From the NCBI RefSeq assembly GCF_001457025.1, contig NZ_KQ758600.1:62001-126000 (forward strand): a stretch of 64,000 nt of DNA. Reading direction: 5' to 3'. Both the position numbers and the translations under genes were made by a program. Of the stretch, positions 29,901 through 38,389 are shown piece after piece; position 1 is the stretch's first letter; each line of letters starts with the position of its first letter. Source of the DNA: Pseudarthrobacter enclensis (GTDB lineage Bacteria > Actinomycetota > Actinomycetes > Actinomycetales > Micrococcaceae). The notes under the pieces were generated by a model that was given only the letters and a program-made list of their open reading frames with translations, was not told the DNA's origin and searched no databases.

Positions 29901-29922
29901 GCGGGTGTTCTACGGACACTGA
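26911..29922 (+). CDS. glnE: Bifunctional glutamine synthetase adenylyltransferase / adenylyl-removing enzyme GlnE
   Basis: GlnE adds and removes AMP on the regulatory tyrosine of GlnA1. The 1003-residue protein shows the expected duplicated architecture: two nucleotidyltransferase domains, with GMGKCGARELNYISDVDV near residue 214 and AMGRQGGREIGYGSDADV near 720. Each is followed by a helical domain containing K-L-G-R-G-G-L-(R/S)-D-V-E-(F/W). Translation starts at GTG 26911, 9 nt after glnA2. The N-terminal domain would be the deadenylylating half and the C-terminal the adenylylating half (family knowledge). Confidence 0.96.
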   Translation: MSLARRLIAAGFSDLEKGERFLAARELEGLDQDTLFSGLQLAASPDAALQSLVRLIEKHPDLRSLAVADSEASEPLYRVLGASEALGEFLIRHPEHLDAFEVRTSPEPLPADPADLRATLLRSVGADPRAARPVAAATGPDAYTALRTAYRRGVVDLAIKDLCAADPLDFLPAVGGELADLAGAAIEAALAVARAEAADQFGATDVADVGLAVIGMGKCGARELNYISDVDVIYVVDPGGMEDARANTIGTALASGISRAISSVAREPGLWEVDANLRPEGKSGPLVRTLASHEAYYARWAESWEFQALLKARSIAGDADLGRRYEEAVAPLIWSSAGRDGFVESVQAMRRRVTEHIPAAEEQRQIKLGRGGLRDVEFTVQLLQLVHGKADETLRRRDTTSAIAALSAGGYIGRADAAAFDNAYRYLRLLEHRIQLFQLRRTHLMPVAEPALRALAKAVLGPFSTERPHPDALLSAWQKTKRSVRELHERIFYRPLLNTAAKLSSEDARLTPEAAQGRLAALGYRDPQGAMRHIEALTAGVSRRAALQRQLLPILLDWLAEGVDPDAGLLAFRRVSEALGTTHWYLGLLRDSNAAAERLCHMLSNSRLISDLLEVSPESVAWLGQDKDLVPVSFEAQWQEITSKMSRHSDPESAMRLIRLIRRREILRIAVADSAGLLDQEQVGSALADTDRAAVLGALRVAEGIVAAHGPLKTTVLVVAMGRQGGREIGYGSDADVMYVHRALPGFSEAEAQEQAVRIVAKVSSLLTQPLKPAIMAERVLQMDADLRPEGKNGAMVRSLESYAEYYRRWSLIWEAQALLRARPMAGNDALAEDFLALIDPIRYPDEVSAHDVREIRRIKARVESERLPRGADPARHLKLGRGGLSDVEWLVQLLQLEHAGKHPQLRTTSTLPALEAAAELGLLDGDDADLLGQAWRLASRIRSANVIWNGKASDLLPSSRRDLEAVARWCGYEPGQAAALEEDYLRVSRRARAVFERVFYGH

Positions 29923-30157
29923 CCGCAGGCGGCAGGGCACAATGCTGTAACAGCGGCGGGCCCGTATTGCGCCGGGAAAGCGTTTATCCCATGATGTGGA
30001 ATGGCGGTGTTCTTCAACCTTGTTGGGGGGAAGGCTCGAACAGTCTTCGTCTCGGGGGGCATTCGTCAGGAGGCCTGGCTCCCGGTCTCAGCACGTCTGG
30101 AGCCGGGCCTCCACCTTTGAGTCCTTTTGTCCGCGGCTTTCCCGGCCCGGACATGCG
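29923..30157. other. Gap after glnE with a wobble hairpin; no gene seen
   Basis: I see no convincing coding frame here. A 14-nt stem with one G-T pair (30069-30082 with 30099-30112) and a 16-nt loop sits upstream of the strong terminator at 30158. The 235-bp stretch could be a long glnE 3'-UTR, or hold a small RNA, but no convincing promoter is visible. Confidence 0.4.
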
Positions 30158-30193
30158 AAAAGGCGGCCACCGGAACACCGGTGGCCGCCTTTT
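30158..30193. terminator. Bidirectional terminator between glnE and glnA1
   Basis: A perfect 16-nt stem (30158-30173 with 30178-30193) with an AACA loop starts with AAAA and ends with TTTT, between convergent genes. Confidence 0.92.
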
Positions 30194-30241
30194 CCGTCTC
30201 AACTGCGGCCTGGCCTTTTACAGGACAGGACGGGCTGCTGA

Positions 30242-31666
30242 CTAGACGCCGTAGTAGAGCTCGAACTCGTAGGGGTTCGGGCGCAGCGACAGCGGACGGA
30301 TCTCGTTCTCGTACTTGTACTCGATCCAGGTGTCGATCAGGTCCTGGGTGAAGACGCCGCCGGCCTGCAGGAACTCGTTGTCCTCGCGCAGGGCCTCCAA
30401 GGCTTCCTCGAGCGTGCCGGGGGCCTTGGGGATGTCCTTGGCTTCCTCTGCGGGCAGTTCGTAGAGGTCCTTGTCGATCGGAGCCGGCGGCTCGATGCGG
30501 TTGCGGATGCCGTCGATGCCGGCCATCAGCTGGGCAGCGAAGGCCAGGTACGGGTTGGAGGAGGGGTCCGGTGCGCGGAACTCGATGCGCTTGGCCTTGG
30601 GGTTGGAACCGGTGATCGGGATGCGGATACCTGCGGAGCGGTTGCCCTGCGAGTAGACCATGTTGACCGGAGCTTCGAAGCCCTTGACCAAGCGGCGGTA
30701 GGAGTTCACCGTCGGGTTGGTGAAGGCCAGGACGGCGGAGGCGTGCTTCAGCAGGCCGCCGATGTACCAGCGGGCGGTGTCGGACAGGCCGGCGTAGCCC
30801 TTCTCGTCGTAGAAGAGCGGCTCGCCACCGTTCCACAGCGACTGGTGGCAGTGCATGCCCGAGCCGTTGTCACCGAAGACCGGCTTCGGCATGAAGGTCA
30901 CCGACTTGCCCCAGGCGTCCGCGGTGTTCTTGATGACGTACTTGAACTTCTGCAGGTCATCGGCGGCGTGGGTGAGGGTGGTGAACTTGTAGTTGATCTC
31001 GGCCTGGCCGGCGGATCCAACTTCGTGGTGGCTGCGCTCGACCTCGAGGCCGGCTTCGTCCAGGGCAACACACATGGCGTCGCGCAGGTCAGCCTGCTTG
31101 TCCGTGGGGGAGACCGGGAAGTAGCCGCCCTTGACGGGGGTCTTGTAGCCGAGGTTGCCGCCCTCTTCCTCGCGGCCGGTGTTCCAGTGTGCTTCCTCGG
31201 AATCGATCTTGTAGAAGCTGCCCTCGGGGGAGGACTGGTACTGGACGTTGTCGAAGACGAAGAACTCAGCCTCGGGAGCGAAGAACGCGGTGTCGGCGAT
31301 GCCGGTGGAAGCCAGGTAGGCTTCGGCCTTCTCGGCCACGCCGCGGGGATCGCGGTGGTAGGGATCGCCGGTGCGGGGGTTCACGATGGAGAAGTTCAGC
31401 GCAAGGGTCTTTTCCATGCGGAACGTGTCCAGGAACGCGGTGGTCACGTCGGGGATCAGCTGCATGTCCGATTCGGCAATGCCCTGGAAACCGCGGATGG
31501 AGGAACCGTCGAAGAGCTGGCCGTTGACGAAGAAGTCAGCGTCAACGCTCTTGGCCGGGACGTTGAAGTGCTGCTGGACGCCGGGGAGATCGGTGAAGCG
31601 GATATCGACGAACTTTACATCTTCGTCCTTGATGAACTTGAGGACTTCGTCCGCAGTCTTGAACAT
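30242..31666 (-). CDS. glnA: Glutamine synthetase, type I, GlnE-regulated (GlnA1)
   Basis: This is the main assimilatory glutamine synthetase, 474 residues. It begins [19 protein letters not shown] and has [17 protein letters not shown], the ATP-site [20 protein letters not shown], the [16 protein letters not shown] flap region and the adenylylation motif [10 protein letters not shown] with Tyr402. That tyrosine is the target of GlnE, encoded convergently. A GlnR-type operator lies about 160-195 nt upstream of the ATG, so transcription probably responds to nitrogen. Confidence 0.97.
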   Translation of the reverse strand: MFKTADEVLKFIKDEDVKFVDIRFTDLPGVQQHFNVPAKSVDADFFVNGQLFDGSSIRGFQGIAESDMQLIPDVTTAFLDTFRMEKTLALNFSIVNPRTGDPYHRDPRGVAEKAEAYLASTGIADTAFFAPEAEFFVFDNVQYQSSPEGSFYKIDSEEAHWNTGREEEGGNLGYKTPVKGGYFPVSPTDKQADLRDAMCVALDEAGLEVERSHHEVGSAGQAEINYKFTTLTHAADDLQKFKYVIKNTADAWGKSVTFMPKPVFGDNGSGMHCHQSLWNGGEPLFYDEKGYAGLSDTARWYIGGLLKHASAVLAFTNPTVNSYRRLVKGFEAPVNMVYSQGNRSAGIRIPITGSNPKAKRIEFRAPDPSSNPYLAFAAQLMAGIDGIRNRIEPPAPIDKDLYELPAEEAKDIPKAPGTLEEALEALREDNEFLQAGGVFTQDLIDTWIEYKYENEIRPLSLRPNPYEFELYYGV

Positions 31667-31822
31667 CTATGCTCCTAACGCATATGTGAATATCTGGCCG
31701 CAGCCATCTGATCCAGCGCAATCCGAAAGCAGGGAAGACGCAAGGTTTTCCCTGCCGTGGCCCTGCCGCAGAATACCTGCCGGGGAGATTGCTTGAAACT
31801 GCTAACAGCCTATGGACGCGGC

Positions 31823-31860
31823 ATTTCCCGTCCGTGTCCGCATTGTTTCGGGCAGGTTAC
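31823..31860 (-). promoter_or_regulatory. GlnR-type operator upstream of glnA1
   Basis: Read on the minus strand the bases are GTAAC-n6-GAAAC-n6-GACAC-n6-GAAAT. The published actinomycete GlnR box is gTnAC-n6-GaAAC-n6-GtnAC-n6-GAAAc. The first two elements match perfectly, the third has one and the fourth one mismatch, and all three 6-nt spacings are exact. The site lies in the roughly 310-bp gap shared by glnA1 and the RDD gene. Nothing else recognisable fills that gap apart from the RDD -10 hexamer. Confidence 0.72.
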
Positions 31861-31963
31861 AGAATGCCCTGTTATGGCAACGCTATCGGCAGTCCACACT
31901 GTGGTCTAACCCTATCCGGGATGTGGGCGCAGCGGGAAGGCCGGAGCGCCGGGCCATCGCCGG

Positions 31964-31969
31964 TAAACT
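31964..31969 (+). promoter_or_regulatory. -10 element for leaderless RDD gene
   Basis: TAAACT ends 7 nt before GTG 31976, with no ribosome site in between. Confidence 0.5.
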
Positions 31970-31975
31970 TGGACG

Positions 31976-32413
31976 GTGGTAGATCGCAAAGACCTTGGTT
32001 CCTGGCTCAGCGGACCGGATACGTCCGGCATCTCGAAGTACCCGGGCGAGCGGCTGGGCCTTCCCGAATTGGGGCCCGGATCCATTGCCCGCGCGGGCCG
32101 GCGCATCGTCGCGATCATGATCGACTGGGGCATCGCCCTGCTGATCAGCAACTTCGCTTTCGGCGGTGACTCCTGGGCCACCCTTGCGGTCTTCGCCGTC
32201 GAACAGATCCTGCTGGTAGGCACGCTGGGCTACAGCATCGGCCACCGTGCAGTGGGGATAGCGGTGGTGCGCCCCGGCGGCGGCACCCCGGGTCCTCTGG
32301 CCGCCCTGGTGCGTGCCGTGCTGCTGTGCCTCGTGATCCCGGCGGTGATCTTCGACCCCGACCAGCGTGGCCTTCACGACAAGGCGATGAACACCCTGCT
32401 CATCCGCCGCTGA
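31976..32413 (+). CDS. RDD family membrane protein
   Basis: The 145-residue protein matches the RDD family: A-R-R-I-V-A-I-M-I-D-W-G near residues 41-52 supplies the Arg-Asp-type first-helix motif, followed by hydrophobic segments at about 45-65 and 72-92 and a third near 110-128. RDD proteins are small integral membrane proteins of mostly unknown role, some linked to ion transport. It is divergent from glnA1, which does not by itself show a nitrogen role. Confidence 0.85.
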   Translation: MVDRKDLGSWLSGPDTSGISKYPGERLGLPELGPGSIARAGRRIVAIMIDWGIALLISNFAFGGDSWATLAVFAVEQILLVGTLGYSIGHRAVGIAVVRPGGGTPGPLAALVRAVLLCLVIPAVIFDPDQRGLHDKAMNTLLIRR

Positions 32414-32453
32414 CATCCTCCGGCTGCGGGCATCCCGGACGGCAGGCCGGGGC

Positions 32454-32834
32454 TCAGATGCGGCTCTGTTCCCTGTCGTCATCCAGCCCAGGCCGTGCGG
32501 CGTCCGGCTGTACCGTGGCCCCGTCGGCGGCAGCCAGGAAACCCCGCTTGCCCGCCCACGCCTCGAACAGGATGGTGGCGAAGGGGAAGACGGCGGACAG
32601 CCCGGCGAAGACGGCCACTATGAACGGCCACCGCTGGACCCGCCACAGGACCAGCGCCGTGACGCCGTAGCCGATGAACAGGGCGCCGTGGATGGGTCCT
32701 GCCACCTGCACCCCGATCTCCGTGGTCCCTGCCACCCACTTGAAGTACATCCCGATCAGCAGTGCAGCCCAACTGAAGGCTTCGGCGACCGCAAGGATGC
32801 GGAAAGTACGGATGGCTGCGTTCCTGAAGGTCAT
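32454..32834 (-). CDS. DUF3817 membrane protein
   Basis: The 126-residue product begins MTFRNAAIRTFRILAVAEAFSW and has three hydrophobic segments (about 10-30, 43-62 and 70-92), with the DUF3817 pattern GTTEIGVQVAGPIHGALFIGYG. Members are small actinobacterial membrane proteins without known function. I chose the ATG at 32834; the frame is open to 32936 but that part is Ala/Pro/Gly-rich and unlike the family. The C-terminal 25 residues are polar. Confidence 0.85.
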   Translation of the reverse strand: MTFRNAAIRTFRILAVAEAFSWAALLIGMYFKWVAGTTEIGVQVAGPIHGALFIGYGVTALVLWRVQRWPFIVAVFAGLSAVFPFATILFEAWAGKRGFLAAADGATVQPDAARPGLDDDREQSRI

Positions 32835-32941
32835 GGCGGTGTCCTGTCCTGGGCCCGGACGCATGGCCGGGTGTCCGGAAAATTGGTGTGGGGCATGGGC
32901 GGGCGTCCCGCGCGCAGCGGCAGCGCGCCGGGCCAAGGAAA

Positions 32942-32980
32942 ACGCCCCGGCCGTCGGCTGGAAGGCCGGAACCGGGGCGT
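32942..32980 (-). terminator. Intrinsic terminator after the DUF4191 gene
   Basis: Arms ACGCCCCGG (32942-32950) and CCGGGGCGT (32972-32980) enclose a structured GC-rich loop. On the minus strand the stem is followed by TTTTCC, so it serves the DUF4191 gene. Confidence 0.78.
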
Positions 32981-32989
32981 CTCAGGGGT

Positions 32990-33742
32990 TCAGCGTCCGC
33001 GGTTGGGACGTGCCTTGTAAGGGTCGATGCCCTTAGGGATGGGGAGCTTGTTCCCCAGCGACGCGATCCGCTTTGACACCGCGTTGACCTCAAGTTTGGT
33101 CAGTTCGTTCTTCATCTTGCCCATCTTCTTGGCCACCTGGCTGATGGGAACCTGGCCCTCGCCCCTGCCGCTCTCAATGACATGCACAGTGACGTTTGGA
33201 AGGATGCGGGCCAGGCGCTTCCGCTCGGCGTCGAGCAGGGGCTTCACGCGGTGGGTGGGGCCTTCGCTGACCAGGACGACGCCGGGACGGCCGATGGCGC
33301 GGAACACCGCGTCCTGGGTCCGCGGGTTCACGGCGACAGGCTGTTCTTCGGTGATCCAGCCGCGGCGGAGGGTGCCGAGCGCGGCTCCTGAGGCGCCGGG
33401 CTGGTCCTCGATCTGCGCGAAAGCGGCGCGTTCTGCCCGCCGGGACAGAATGAGGGTGGCACCCAGAAGGCCCAGCGGGATGCCGATGATGAGGCCGGTG
33501 ATCCAGTTCTCGAGCCAGAAGCCCACCAGGAAGCTGACCGCCACAACACCCAGGAAGACCAGCAGCATCAGCCACGGGACCATGGGGTCGTGGCGGCGGG
33601 TCATGTTGAAGACCTCGCCGATCTGCTTGAGGCGGCTGGGCTTCTTGGCCTTCGCCTCTTTGGGCTTGCGGGAGAACAGCCCGCGCTTCGCCGCGCTGGA
33701 GTCCGCCGGGGTGGAGTTGCTGGAGTCAGTGGATTTCGCCAT
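32990..33742 (-). CDS. DUF4191 membrane protein
   Basis: This 250-residue protein is the DUF4191 family, conserved next to lipA/lipB in actinobacteria. It has a Ser/Lys-rich N-terminus (about 1-45), two adjacent hydrophobic segments (about 56-75 and 80-103: MLLVFLGVVAVSFLVGF and WITGLIIGIPLGLLGATL), and a soluble C-terminal region with RRGWITEEQPVAVNPRTQD. Function is unknown. Synteny with lipoate synthesis is striking but proves no functional link. Confidence 0.85.
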   Translation of the reverse strand: MAKSTDSSNSTPADSSAAKRGLFSRKPKEAKAKKPSRLKQIGEVFNMTRRHDPMVPWLMLLVFLGVVAVSFLVGFWLENWITGLIIGIPLGLLGATLILSRRAERAAFAQIEDQPGASGAALGTLRRGWITEEQPVAVNPRTQDAVFRAIGRPGVVLVSEGPTHRVKPLLDAERKRLARILPNVTVHVIESGRGEGQVPISQVAKKMGKMKNELTKLEVNAVSKRIASLGNKLPIPKGIDPYKARPNRGR

Positions 33743-33770
33743 AGTGCCTCAATTCTACGTGACCAAAGGC

Positions 33771-33810
33771 CAAGGGCCGGACGCCGGGAAGATCCGGTGT
33801 CCGGCCCTTG
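33771..33810 (-). terminator. Hairpin after lipA
   Basis: Arms of 17 nt (33771-33787 with 33794-33810, one G-T pair) around a GAAGAT loop lie 20 nt beyond the lipA stop. On the minus strand the tail reads GCCTTTGG, so it is a plausible terminator. Confidence 0.72.
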
Positions 33811-33829
33811 CAGGCGCTGCGGGAACCTG

Positions 33830-34849
33830 TCAGGGGCGCCCGGCCAGGAGGGTGGCTGCTTCCTGGCGGGTGGTGCCGGAGTCCTGGATGCCGTCGGCGA
33901 TGTGGGCGAGGTTGGCGGGGATGTCGCGGCCTTTTTTGCGCATGGCGGTGGCCCAGAGGCGGCCGGCGCGGTAGGAGGAGCGGACCAGGGGGCCGGACAT
34001 GACGCCGAGGAAGCCGATGTCTTCGGCTTCGTGCTGCAGGTCGAGGAATTCCTGGGGTTTGACCCAGCGGTCCACGGGCAGGTGCCGTTCGGAGGGGCGC
34101 AGGTATTGGGTGATGGTGATCAGGTCGCAGCCTGCGGCGTGGAGGTCGGCCAGGGCTTCGCTGATTTCCTCGCGGGTTTCGCCCATGCCCAGGATCAGGT
34201 TGGATTTGGTGACCATCCCGTGGTTGCGGCCCTGGGTGATGACGTCGAGGGAGCGTTCGTAGCGGAACGCGGGGCGGATGCGCTTGAAGATCCGGGGGAC
34301 GGTTTCGACGTTGTGGGCGAAGACCTCGGGCTGGGAGTCGCAGATCGCCGCGATGTGGTCGGGGTTGCCGGAGAAGTCGGGGATGAGCAGTTCGACGCCT
34401 GTGCCGGGGTTCAGTTCGTGGATCTTACGGACGGTTTCGGCGTAGAGCCAGACGCCTTCGTCCTCGAGGTCGTCGCGGGCCACGCCGGTGACGGTGGCGT
34501 AGCGCAGATTCATGGATTGGACGGAGCGGGCCACCTTGGTGGGTTCGAACCGGTCCAGGGGTGAGGGTTTGCCGGTGTCGATCTGGCAGAAGTCGCAGCG
34601 GCGGGTGCATTCGGAGCCGCCGATCAGGAAGGTCGCTTCCTTGTCTTCCCAGCATTCGAAGATGTTGGGGCAGCCGGCTTCTTCGCAGACGGTGTGCAGG
34701 CCTTCTTTTTTGACCAGGTTCTTGAGCCCGACGAACTCGGGGCCCATCTGGACCTTGGCCTTGATCCATTCCGGCTTGCGTTCCACCGGGACCGCCGCGT
34801 TGCGCTGCTCGATCCGCAGCAGCTTCCGGCCTTCAGGTGCCAATGTCAC
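33830..34849 (-). CDS. lipA: Lipoyl synthase LipA
   Basis: LipA is a radical-SAM enzyme that inserts two sulfurs into octanoyl groups on lipoyl domains. The 339-residue protein has both cluster motifs: the auxiliary [12 protein letters not shown] cysteines and the radical-SAM C-x3-C-x2-C in [11 protein letters not shown]. The [11 protein letters not shown] region and the RSSYRAGRL serine region near the C-terminus also fit. It overlaps lipB by 4 bp, so the two are coupled. Its products are used by SucB, encoded 8 kb away. Confidence 0.97.
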   Translation of the reverse strand: MTLAPEGRKLLRIEQRNAAVPVERKPEWIKAKVQMGPEFVGLKNLVKKEGLHTVCEEAGCPNIFECWEDKEATFLIGGSECTRRCDFCQIDTGKPSPLDRFEPTKVARSVQSMNLRYATVTGVARDDLEDEGVWLYAETVRKIHELNPGTGVELLIPDFSGNPDHIAAICDSQPEVFAHNVETVPRIFKRIRPAFRYERSLDVITQGRNHGMVTKSNLILGMGETREEISEALADLHAAGCDLITITQYLRPSERHLPVDRWVKPQEFLDLQHEAEDIGFLGVMSGPLVRSSYRAGRLWATAMRKKGRDIPANLAHIADGIQDSGTTRQEAATLLAGRP

Positions 34850-35514
34850 AGTAGAGCTCCTTCGGGGCTTGTAACGAGTGCTTCTTCATGCTTGCGGAAT
34901 TCTTCCACGAAGCGGTCGGCGATGTCGGCCGGCCGGATGTCCCTGCCGGTTTCCAGCGACATAGTGGTCACGCCGGCGTCAGTGATGCCGCAGGCGATGA
35001 TCTGCCCGTACGGAGCAAGGTCATTGCCACAGTTGATGGCCACGCCGTGCATGGTGACACCGTTGAGTACGCGGATGCCGATCGCGGCGATTTTCCGGTC
35101 CGGGCCCTTGGCGTCCGCCTTCACCCAGACCCCGGCGCGTCCCTTGATCCGCTCGGCCTTGATGCCGTAATCCTCCATGATGGCGATCATGACCGCTTCA
35201 AGGCGCTCAACGTAGTCCCGGATGCCGGCCCGGTTCTTCAGCTTGAGGATGGGGTAGGCGATAAGCTGTCCCGGCCCGTGCCAGGTGAGCTTGCCTCCCC
35301 GGTCCACCGCCACGACGGGGGTGCCGTCAAAGGGGCGTTCATGGTCCTCGGTCAGCTTGCCTGCCGTGTACACCGCCGCGTGCTCCAACAGCAGGACGGT
35401 GCTTGGCGCCTCGCCTGCCAGTACTTTCCCGTGGAGCTCCCGTTGAAGATCCCAGGCCTGCTGGTAATCCACGAAGTCCGGGGCCATGCCCAGCCGTGAA
35501 AACTCAAGACTCAT
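34846..35514 (-). CDS. lipB: Octanoyl-[ACP]:protein octanoyltransferase LipB
   Basis: LipB moves octanoate from acyl-ACP to lipoyl-domain lysines, the substrate for LipA. The 222-residue protein shows the substrate-pocket [19 protein letters not shown], the [12 protein letters not shown] segment, the [22 protein letters not shown] region with the catalytic Cys, and the MSLE ending of the core. ATG 35514 follows GGAAGG. Confidence 0.96.
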   Translation of the reverse strand: MSLEFSRLGMAPDFVDYQQAWDLQRELHGKVLAGEAPSTVLLLEHAAVYTAGKLTEDHERPFDGTPVVAVDRGGKLTWHGPGQLIAYPILKLKNRAGIRDYVERLEAVMIAIMEDYGIKAERIKGRAGVWVKADAKGPDRKIAAIGIRVLNGVTMHGVAINCGNDLAPYGQIIACGITDAGVTTMSLETGRDIRPADIADRFVEEFRKHEEALVTSPEGALL

Positions 35515-35664
35515 GCCTTCCAGCTTAGACCCCGCAGCGCAGCGGGCCCGGTTTAGTGTCCAACCTCACCACCCCTCCCGGCTCCGCCCGCAATGTGACC
35601 GGAGCACGGCGAAAGCCTGTGGATAACTTCTGCAGCGCCCGGCCGTTTCCACTAGACATGTGAC

Positions 35665-37356
35665 ATGGATGATCTGCAGATCCCCGAGGTGCCCGGGTAC
35701 GCCATCGGCAGGCTGCTGGGGACAGGCAGCAGCGGAACCGTCTGGTTGGGCACGGAGCGGCGCTCGGGACGGAACGTGGCCGTCAAATGCTTCCACCCCG
35801 TTACGGAACGGCAGCCGGTGGCAACGCCCGACGATGCCGTCAGGAAGGAGATCCGGATCCTCTCGGTCCTCGACCACCCCCACCTGGTGAAGGCCCATGA
35901 AGCCGTGCGCCTTCCTTCGGGGCCCGCCGGAGAAGAGGCCGGCACGGCCCTCATCATGGATTACGCATCCGGGGGGTCGCTGGGGCAGCTGCTGGCCGCC
36001 CGCGGCAGGCTTGGCGTCGGGGAAACCGTCACGGTGCTGACTCCTGTGGCCCAGGCCTTGTCCTACCTTCATGGCAAGGGCTTCGCCCATTCCGACGTCT
36101 CTCCCGGGAACGTCCTGCTGACGGGGCAGGGCAAGCCCATGCTGTCGGACCTGGGCATTGCCCGGATGCTCGGTGAGCCGGCAGGGGGAGCCGGGCATGG
36201 AACCCCCGGATTTGTGGACCCCGCGCCGGTGGATGCCGTCCGTGCGGGGCTGCAACCCGAACGGGACGTCTATGCGGTGGCCGCCTTGGGGTGGTTTTGC
36301 CTCACCGGCTCGGCGCCGCCGCGCACGGTGGACCGTCCACCGCTGTCGCTGCTGGTTCCGGAGGTGCCCAAGGATCTTGCGGCGGCACTGGAAGCCGGCC
36401 TGAACGAAGACCGCCGGCTCCGTCCCGGCGCAGGCGCCTTGGCTGTTGCCATTTACCGGAGTGCCGCGGCCGTGCCCGTCGACCTCTCGACGGCGGTCCA
36501 TCCCACTGTTGTCCCCGAACTCCTCACCCGCAGGCACACCCCGCAGCGGGCGTCGCGGAGCAAACTCAGCGAGGGGCTTGCCGGGCTGCGCCGGAGAATC
36601 TCCACCTTGTCCGTTCCCGCCTGGAAGCCGGTTCCGGGTACACGCCCGCCACAGGATACGGGCCGGAAGCCGGGCGCGGCGCAGCGCGGCAGGCACGCGG
36701 GCGGCGGCAGGCTCCGTCAGGACCACACCCTGCGCCCGGCCGCTGTCGCCAGGCGCGGACCACGCTTCAGGATGGCCATTCCGGCCTTCGCCGGCGTCGC
36801 CCTGGTGCTGGCAGTGGTGTGGCTGGCCATCCCGTGGGGAGCCGTGCCGGGGACGGGGGATGAGGCGGCGGCAGGGCGGGATCCGGCGCCCGCCGCGCAG
36901 GCCCTTCCGGAACCGGCTGCCACGGGCCAGGGCAGCGGGGCTGCCGCGGAAGCGTCCCTGCGGGCTGCGTCCCCTGATCCGTCAGTTGCGCTCCGCGGTC
37001 TCGCAGCGCTCCGTGACCACGCGTTCAACAGCGGCCGCATGGACAGGCTGGACGAGGTGAACGCCGCCGGGTCCGCCGCTGCTGCCGCCGATCAGCGAAC
37101 TGCCGGGCGGCTGCCCGGTGCGGGCAAGGTGCTGTCAGGATTCACCACCACGTTGTCGGAGGTCCGGACCGAACCCGGGGCGACGCCTGACCGGGCGGTG
37201 GTCCGGGCCACGGCGGCCACCTCCGCCTGGGTGGAAGTGGATGCCAGCGGGCGGGTGGCCGCCACGGGGCCTGCCACCGCCGGCCGTACGCTGAGGCTGG
37301 TCCTGGTGTCCGTGGACGGACAGTGGCGGATCAGCGAGGTCCTTCCGGGCTCCTGA
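35665..37356 (+). CDS. Membrane Ser/Thr protein kinase (non-RD, PknB-like)
   Basis: The 563-residue protein has an N-terminal kinase domain (about 10-270), a basic low-complexity linker, one membrane segment (about 370-390) and an extracellular domain of about 170 residues. Kinase residues are present: glycine loop GTGSSGTV, K41 in VAVK, E62, D144 and N149 in HSDVSPGNV, and DLG for DFG at D162. The usual Arg before the catalytic Asp is Ser, so it is a non-RD kinase. The outer domain has no PASTA repeats, so its stimulus is unknown. It is not in an operon with a phosphatase. Confidence 0.88.
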   Translation: MDDLQIPEVPGYAIGRLLGTGSSGTVWLGTERRSGRNVAVKCFHPVTERQPVATPDDAVRKEIRILSVLDHPHLVKAHEAVRLPSGPAGEEAGTALIMDYASGGSLGQLLAARGRLGVGETVTVLTPVAQALSYLHGKGFAHSDVSPGNVLLTGQGKPMLSDLGIARMLGEPAGGAGHGTPGFVDPAPVDAVRAGLQPERDVYAVAALGWFCLTGSAPPRTVDRPPLSLLVPEVPKDLAAALEAGLNEDRRLRPGAGALAVAIYRSAAAVPVDLSTAVHPTVVPELLTRRHTPQRASRSKLSEGLAGLRRRISTLSVPAWKPVPGTRPPQDTGRKPGAAQRGRHAGGGRLRQDHTLRPAAVARRGPRFRMAIPAFAGVALVLAVVWLAIPWGAVPGTGDEAAAGRDPAPAAQALPEPAATGQGSGAAAEASLRAASPDPSVALRGLAALRDHAFNSGRMDRLDEVNAAGSAAAAADQRTAGRLPGAGKVLSGFTTTLSEVRTEPGATPDRAVVRATAATSAWVEVDASGRVAATGPATAGRTLRLVLVSVDGQWRISEVLPGS

Positions 37357-37423
37357 CTGCCGGGCCCCGGTCCGCCCAGGGTGCTTCCAAGGGCGGCACG
37401 GACCCCGGTGGACGGTGTTGGAC

Positions 37424-38317
37424 CTAGTCCCGCGCCGCAACCCACGCGGCCGCCTGGGCAAGGCTGGGGTGTTGCCAGGTGAAACCGGCGGTGGACAGGA
37501 CAGCCGGTTCCATCCGCTGGCTGGAGAGCAGCAGCTCCCGTGCCAGGTCACGCATGACCAGCCGCAGCACCGGCGCCGGAACCCGGAGCGCGGCGGGCCG
37601 GTGCAGGGCGCGGGCAAGGGCGGCAACAATCTCATTGACGTCCGCCTGTTCAGGCGCGGACAGGTTGACCGGCCCGCTCACTTCGGACTCCAACAGGAAA
37701 AGGAAGGCGCGCGATACATCCGGCAGGGATATCCAGGGCCAGAACTGGCGGCCGTCGCCGAAGGGGCCGCCAATGCCGAGGCGCAGCAGGGGAAGAAGCC
37801 TTCCCAAGGCCCCGCCGGACCTGCTCAGGACTACACCGGTCCTTGTGGTCACCACCCGCACGCCCGCAGGCGCCATGGCAGCGGCCTGCTCCCATTCCAC
37901 GCAGATTCGTGCCAACGTGCCGGAACCCGCGGGGGCGTCTTCGCGCAGCACCGTGTTGCCGGCGTCGCCGTAGTAGTTCGCCCCGGACTGGCTGAGGAAC
38001 ACCGGCGGGGGGCTGTCCAGCTGCTGCATGGCCTTGACGAGGGTCCGGGTGGGCCCGAGCCTGGAACTGAACAGCTCCTCCACCCGCTTCCGGGTCCAGG
38101 GGCGGTCACCAATGCCCGCGCCGGACAGGTTGACCACGGCGTCCACGCCCTCGAGCACGCGCGGGTCCAGTGTTCCGGCCGCCGGGTCCCACCGGACCTC
38201 CGCCGCCGTGGCCGGTTCCCGGCGGACCAGGGCCACGACGTCGTGCCCGGCATTCCGGAAGGTGGCGGACATGGACGTGCCGATCATGCCGGAGGCTCCG
38301 GAGATAAGGATGCGCAT
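37424..38317 (-). CDS. TIGR01777-type NAD-dependent epimerase/dehydratase
   Basis: The 297-residue protein has the short-chain dehydrogenase-type nucleotide loop GASGMIGTSM near the N-terminus, NLSGAGIGDRPWTRKRVEEL, SGANYYGD, and RTGVVLSRSGGALGRLLPLLRLGIGGPFGDGRQFWPWI, all hallmarks of the TIGR01777/YfcH family. The C-terminal DUF1731 domain is also present (PAALRVPAPVLRLVM and LLSSQRMEPAVL). Enzymatic substrates of the family are unknown. The ATG is at 38317; the frame runs far beyond it inside the divergent protease gene, but that part is antisense shadow. Confidence 0.88.
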   Translation of the reverse strand: MRILISGASGMIGTSMSATFRNAGHDVVALVRREPATAAEVRWDPAAGTLDPRVLEGVDAVVNLSGAGIGDRPWTRKRVEELFSSRLGPTRTLVKAMQQLDSPPPVFLSQSGANYYGDAGNTVLREDAPAGSGTLARICVEWEQAAAMAPAGVRVVTTRTGVVLSRSGGALGRLLPLLRLGIGGPFGDGRQFWPWISLPDVSRAFLFLLESEVSGPVNLSAPEQADVNEIVAALARALHRPAALRVPAPVLRLVMRDLARELLLSSQRMEPAVLSTAGFTWQHPSLAQAAAWVAARD

Positions 38318-38377
38318 GCTCCATCTCACCACGGACCCTGCGCCCGGCACCTCCCGCAGCGGCGTCAACCGGTTGAC

Positions 38378-38383
38378 TATGAT
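38378..38383 (+). promoter_or_regulatory. -10 element for leaderless tricorn-type protease gene
   Basis: TATGAT ends 7 nt before ATG 38390, with no ribosome site in the gap. A good -35 is not visible. Confidence 0.5.
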
Positions 38384-38389
38384 CAAACG

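Noticed and set aside
37415..38389. In-frame upstream extension of the tricorn-type protease by 325 codons
   Set aside because: It lies antisense to the TIGR01777 gene and has no protease similarity; a clear -10 and ATG exist at 38378-38392.
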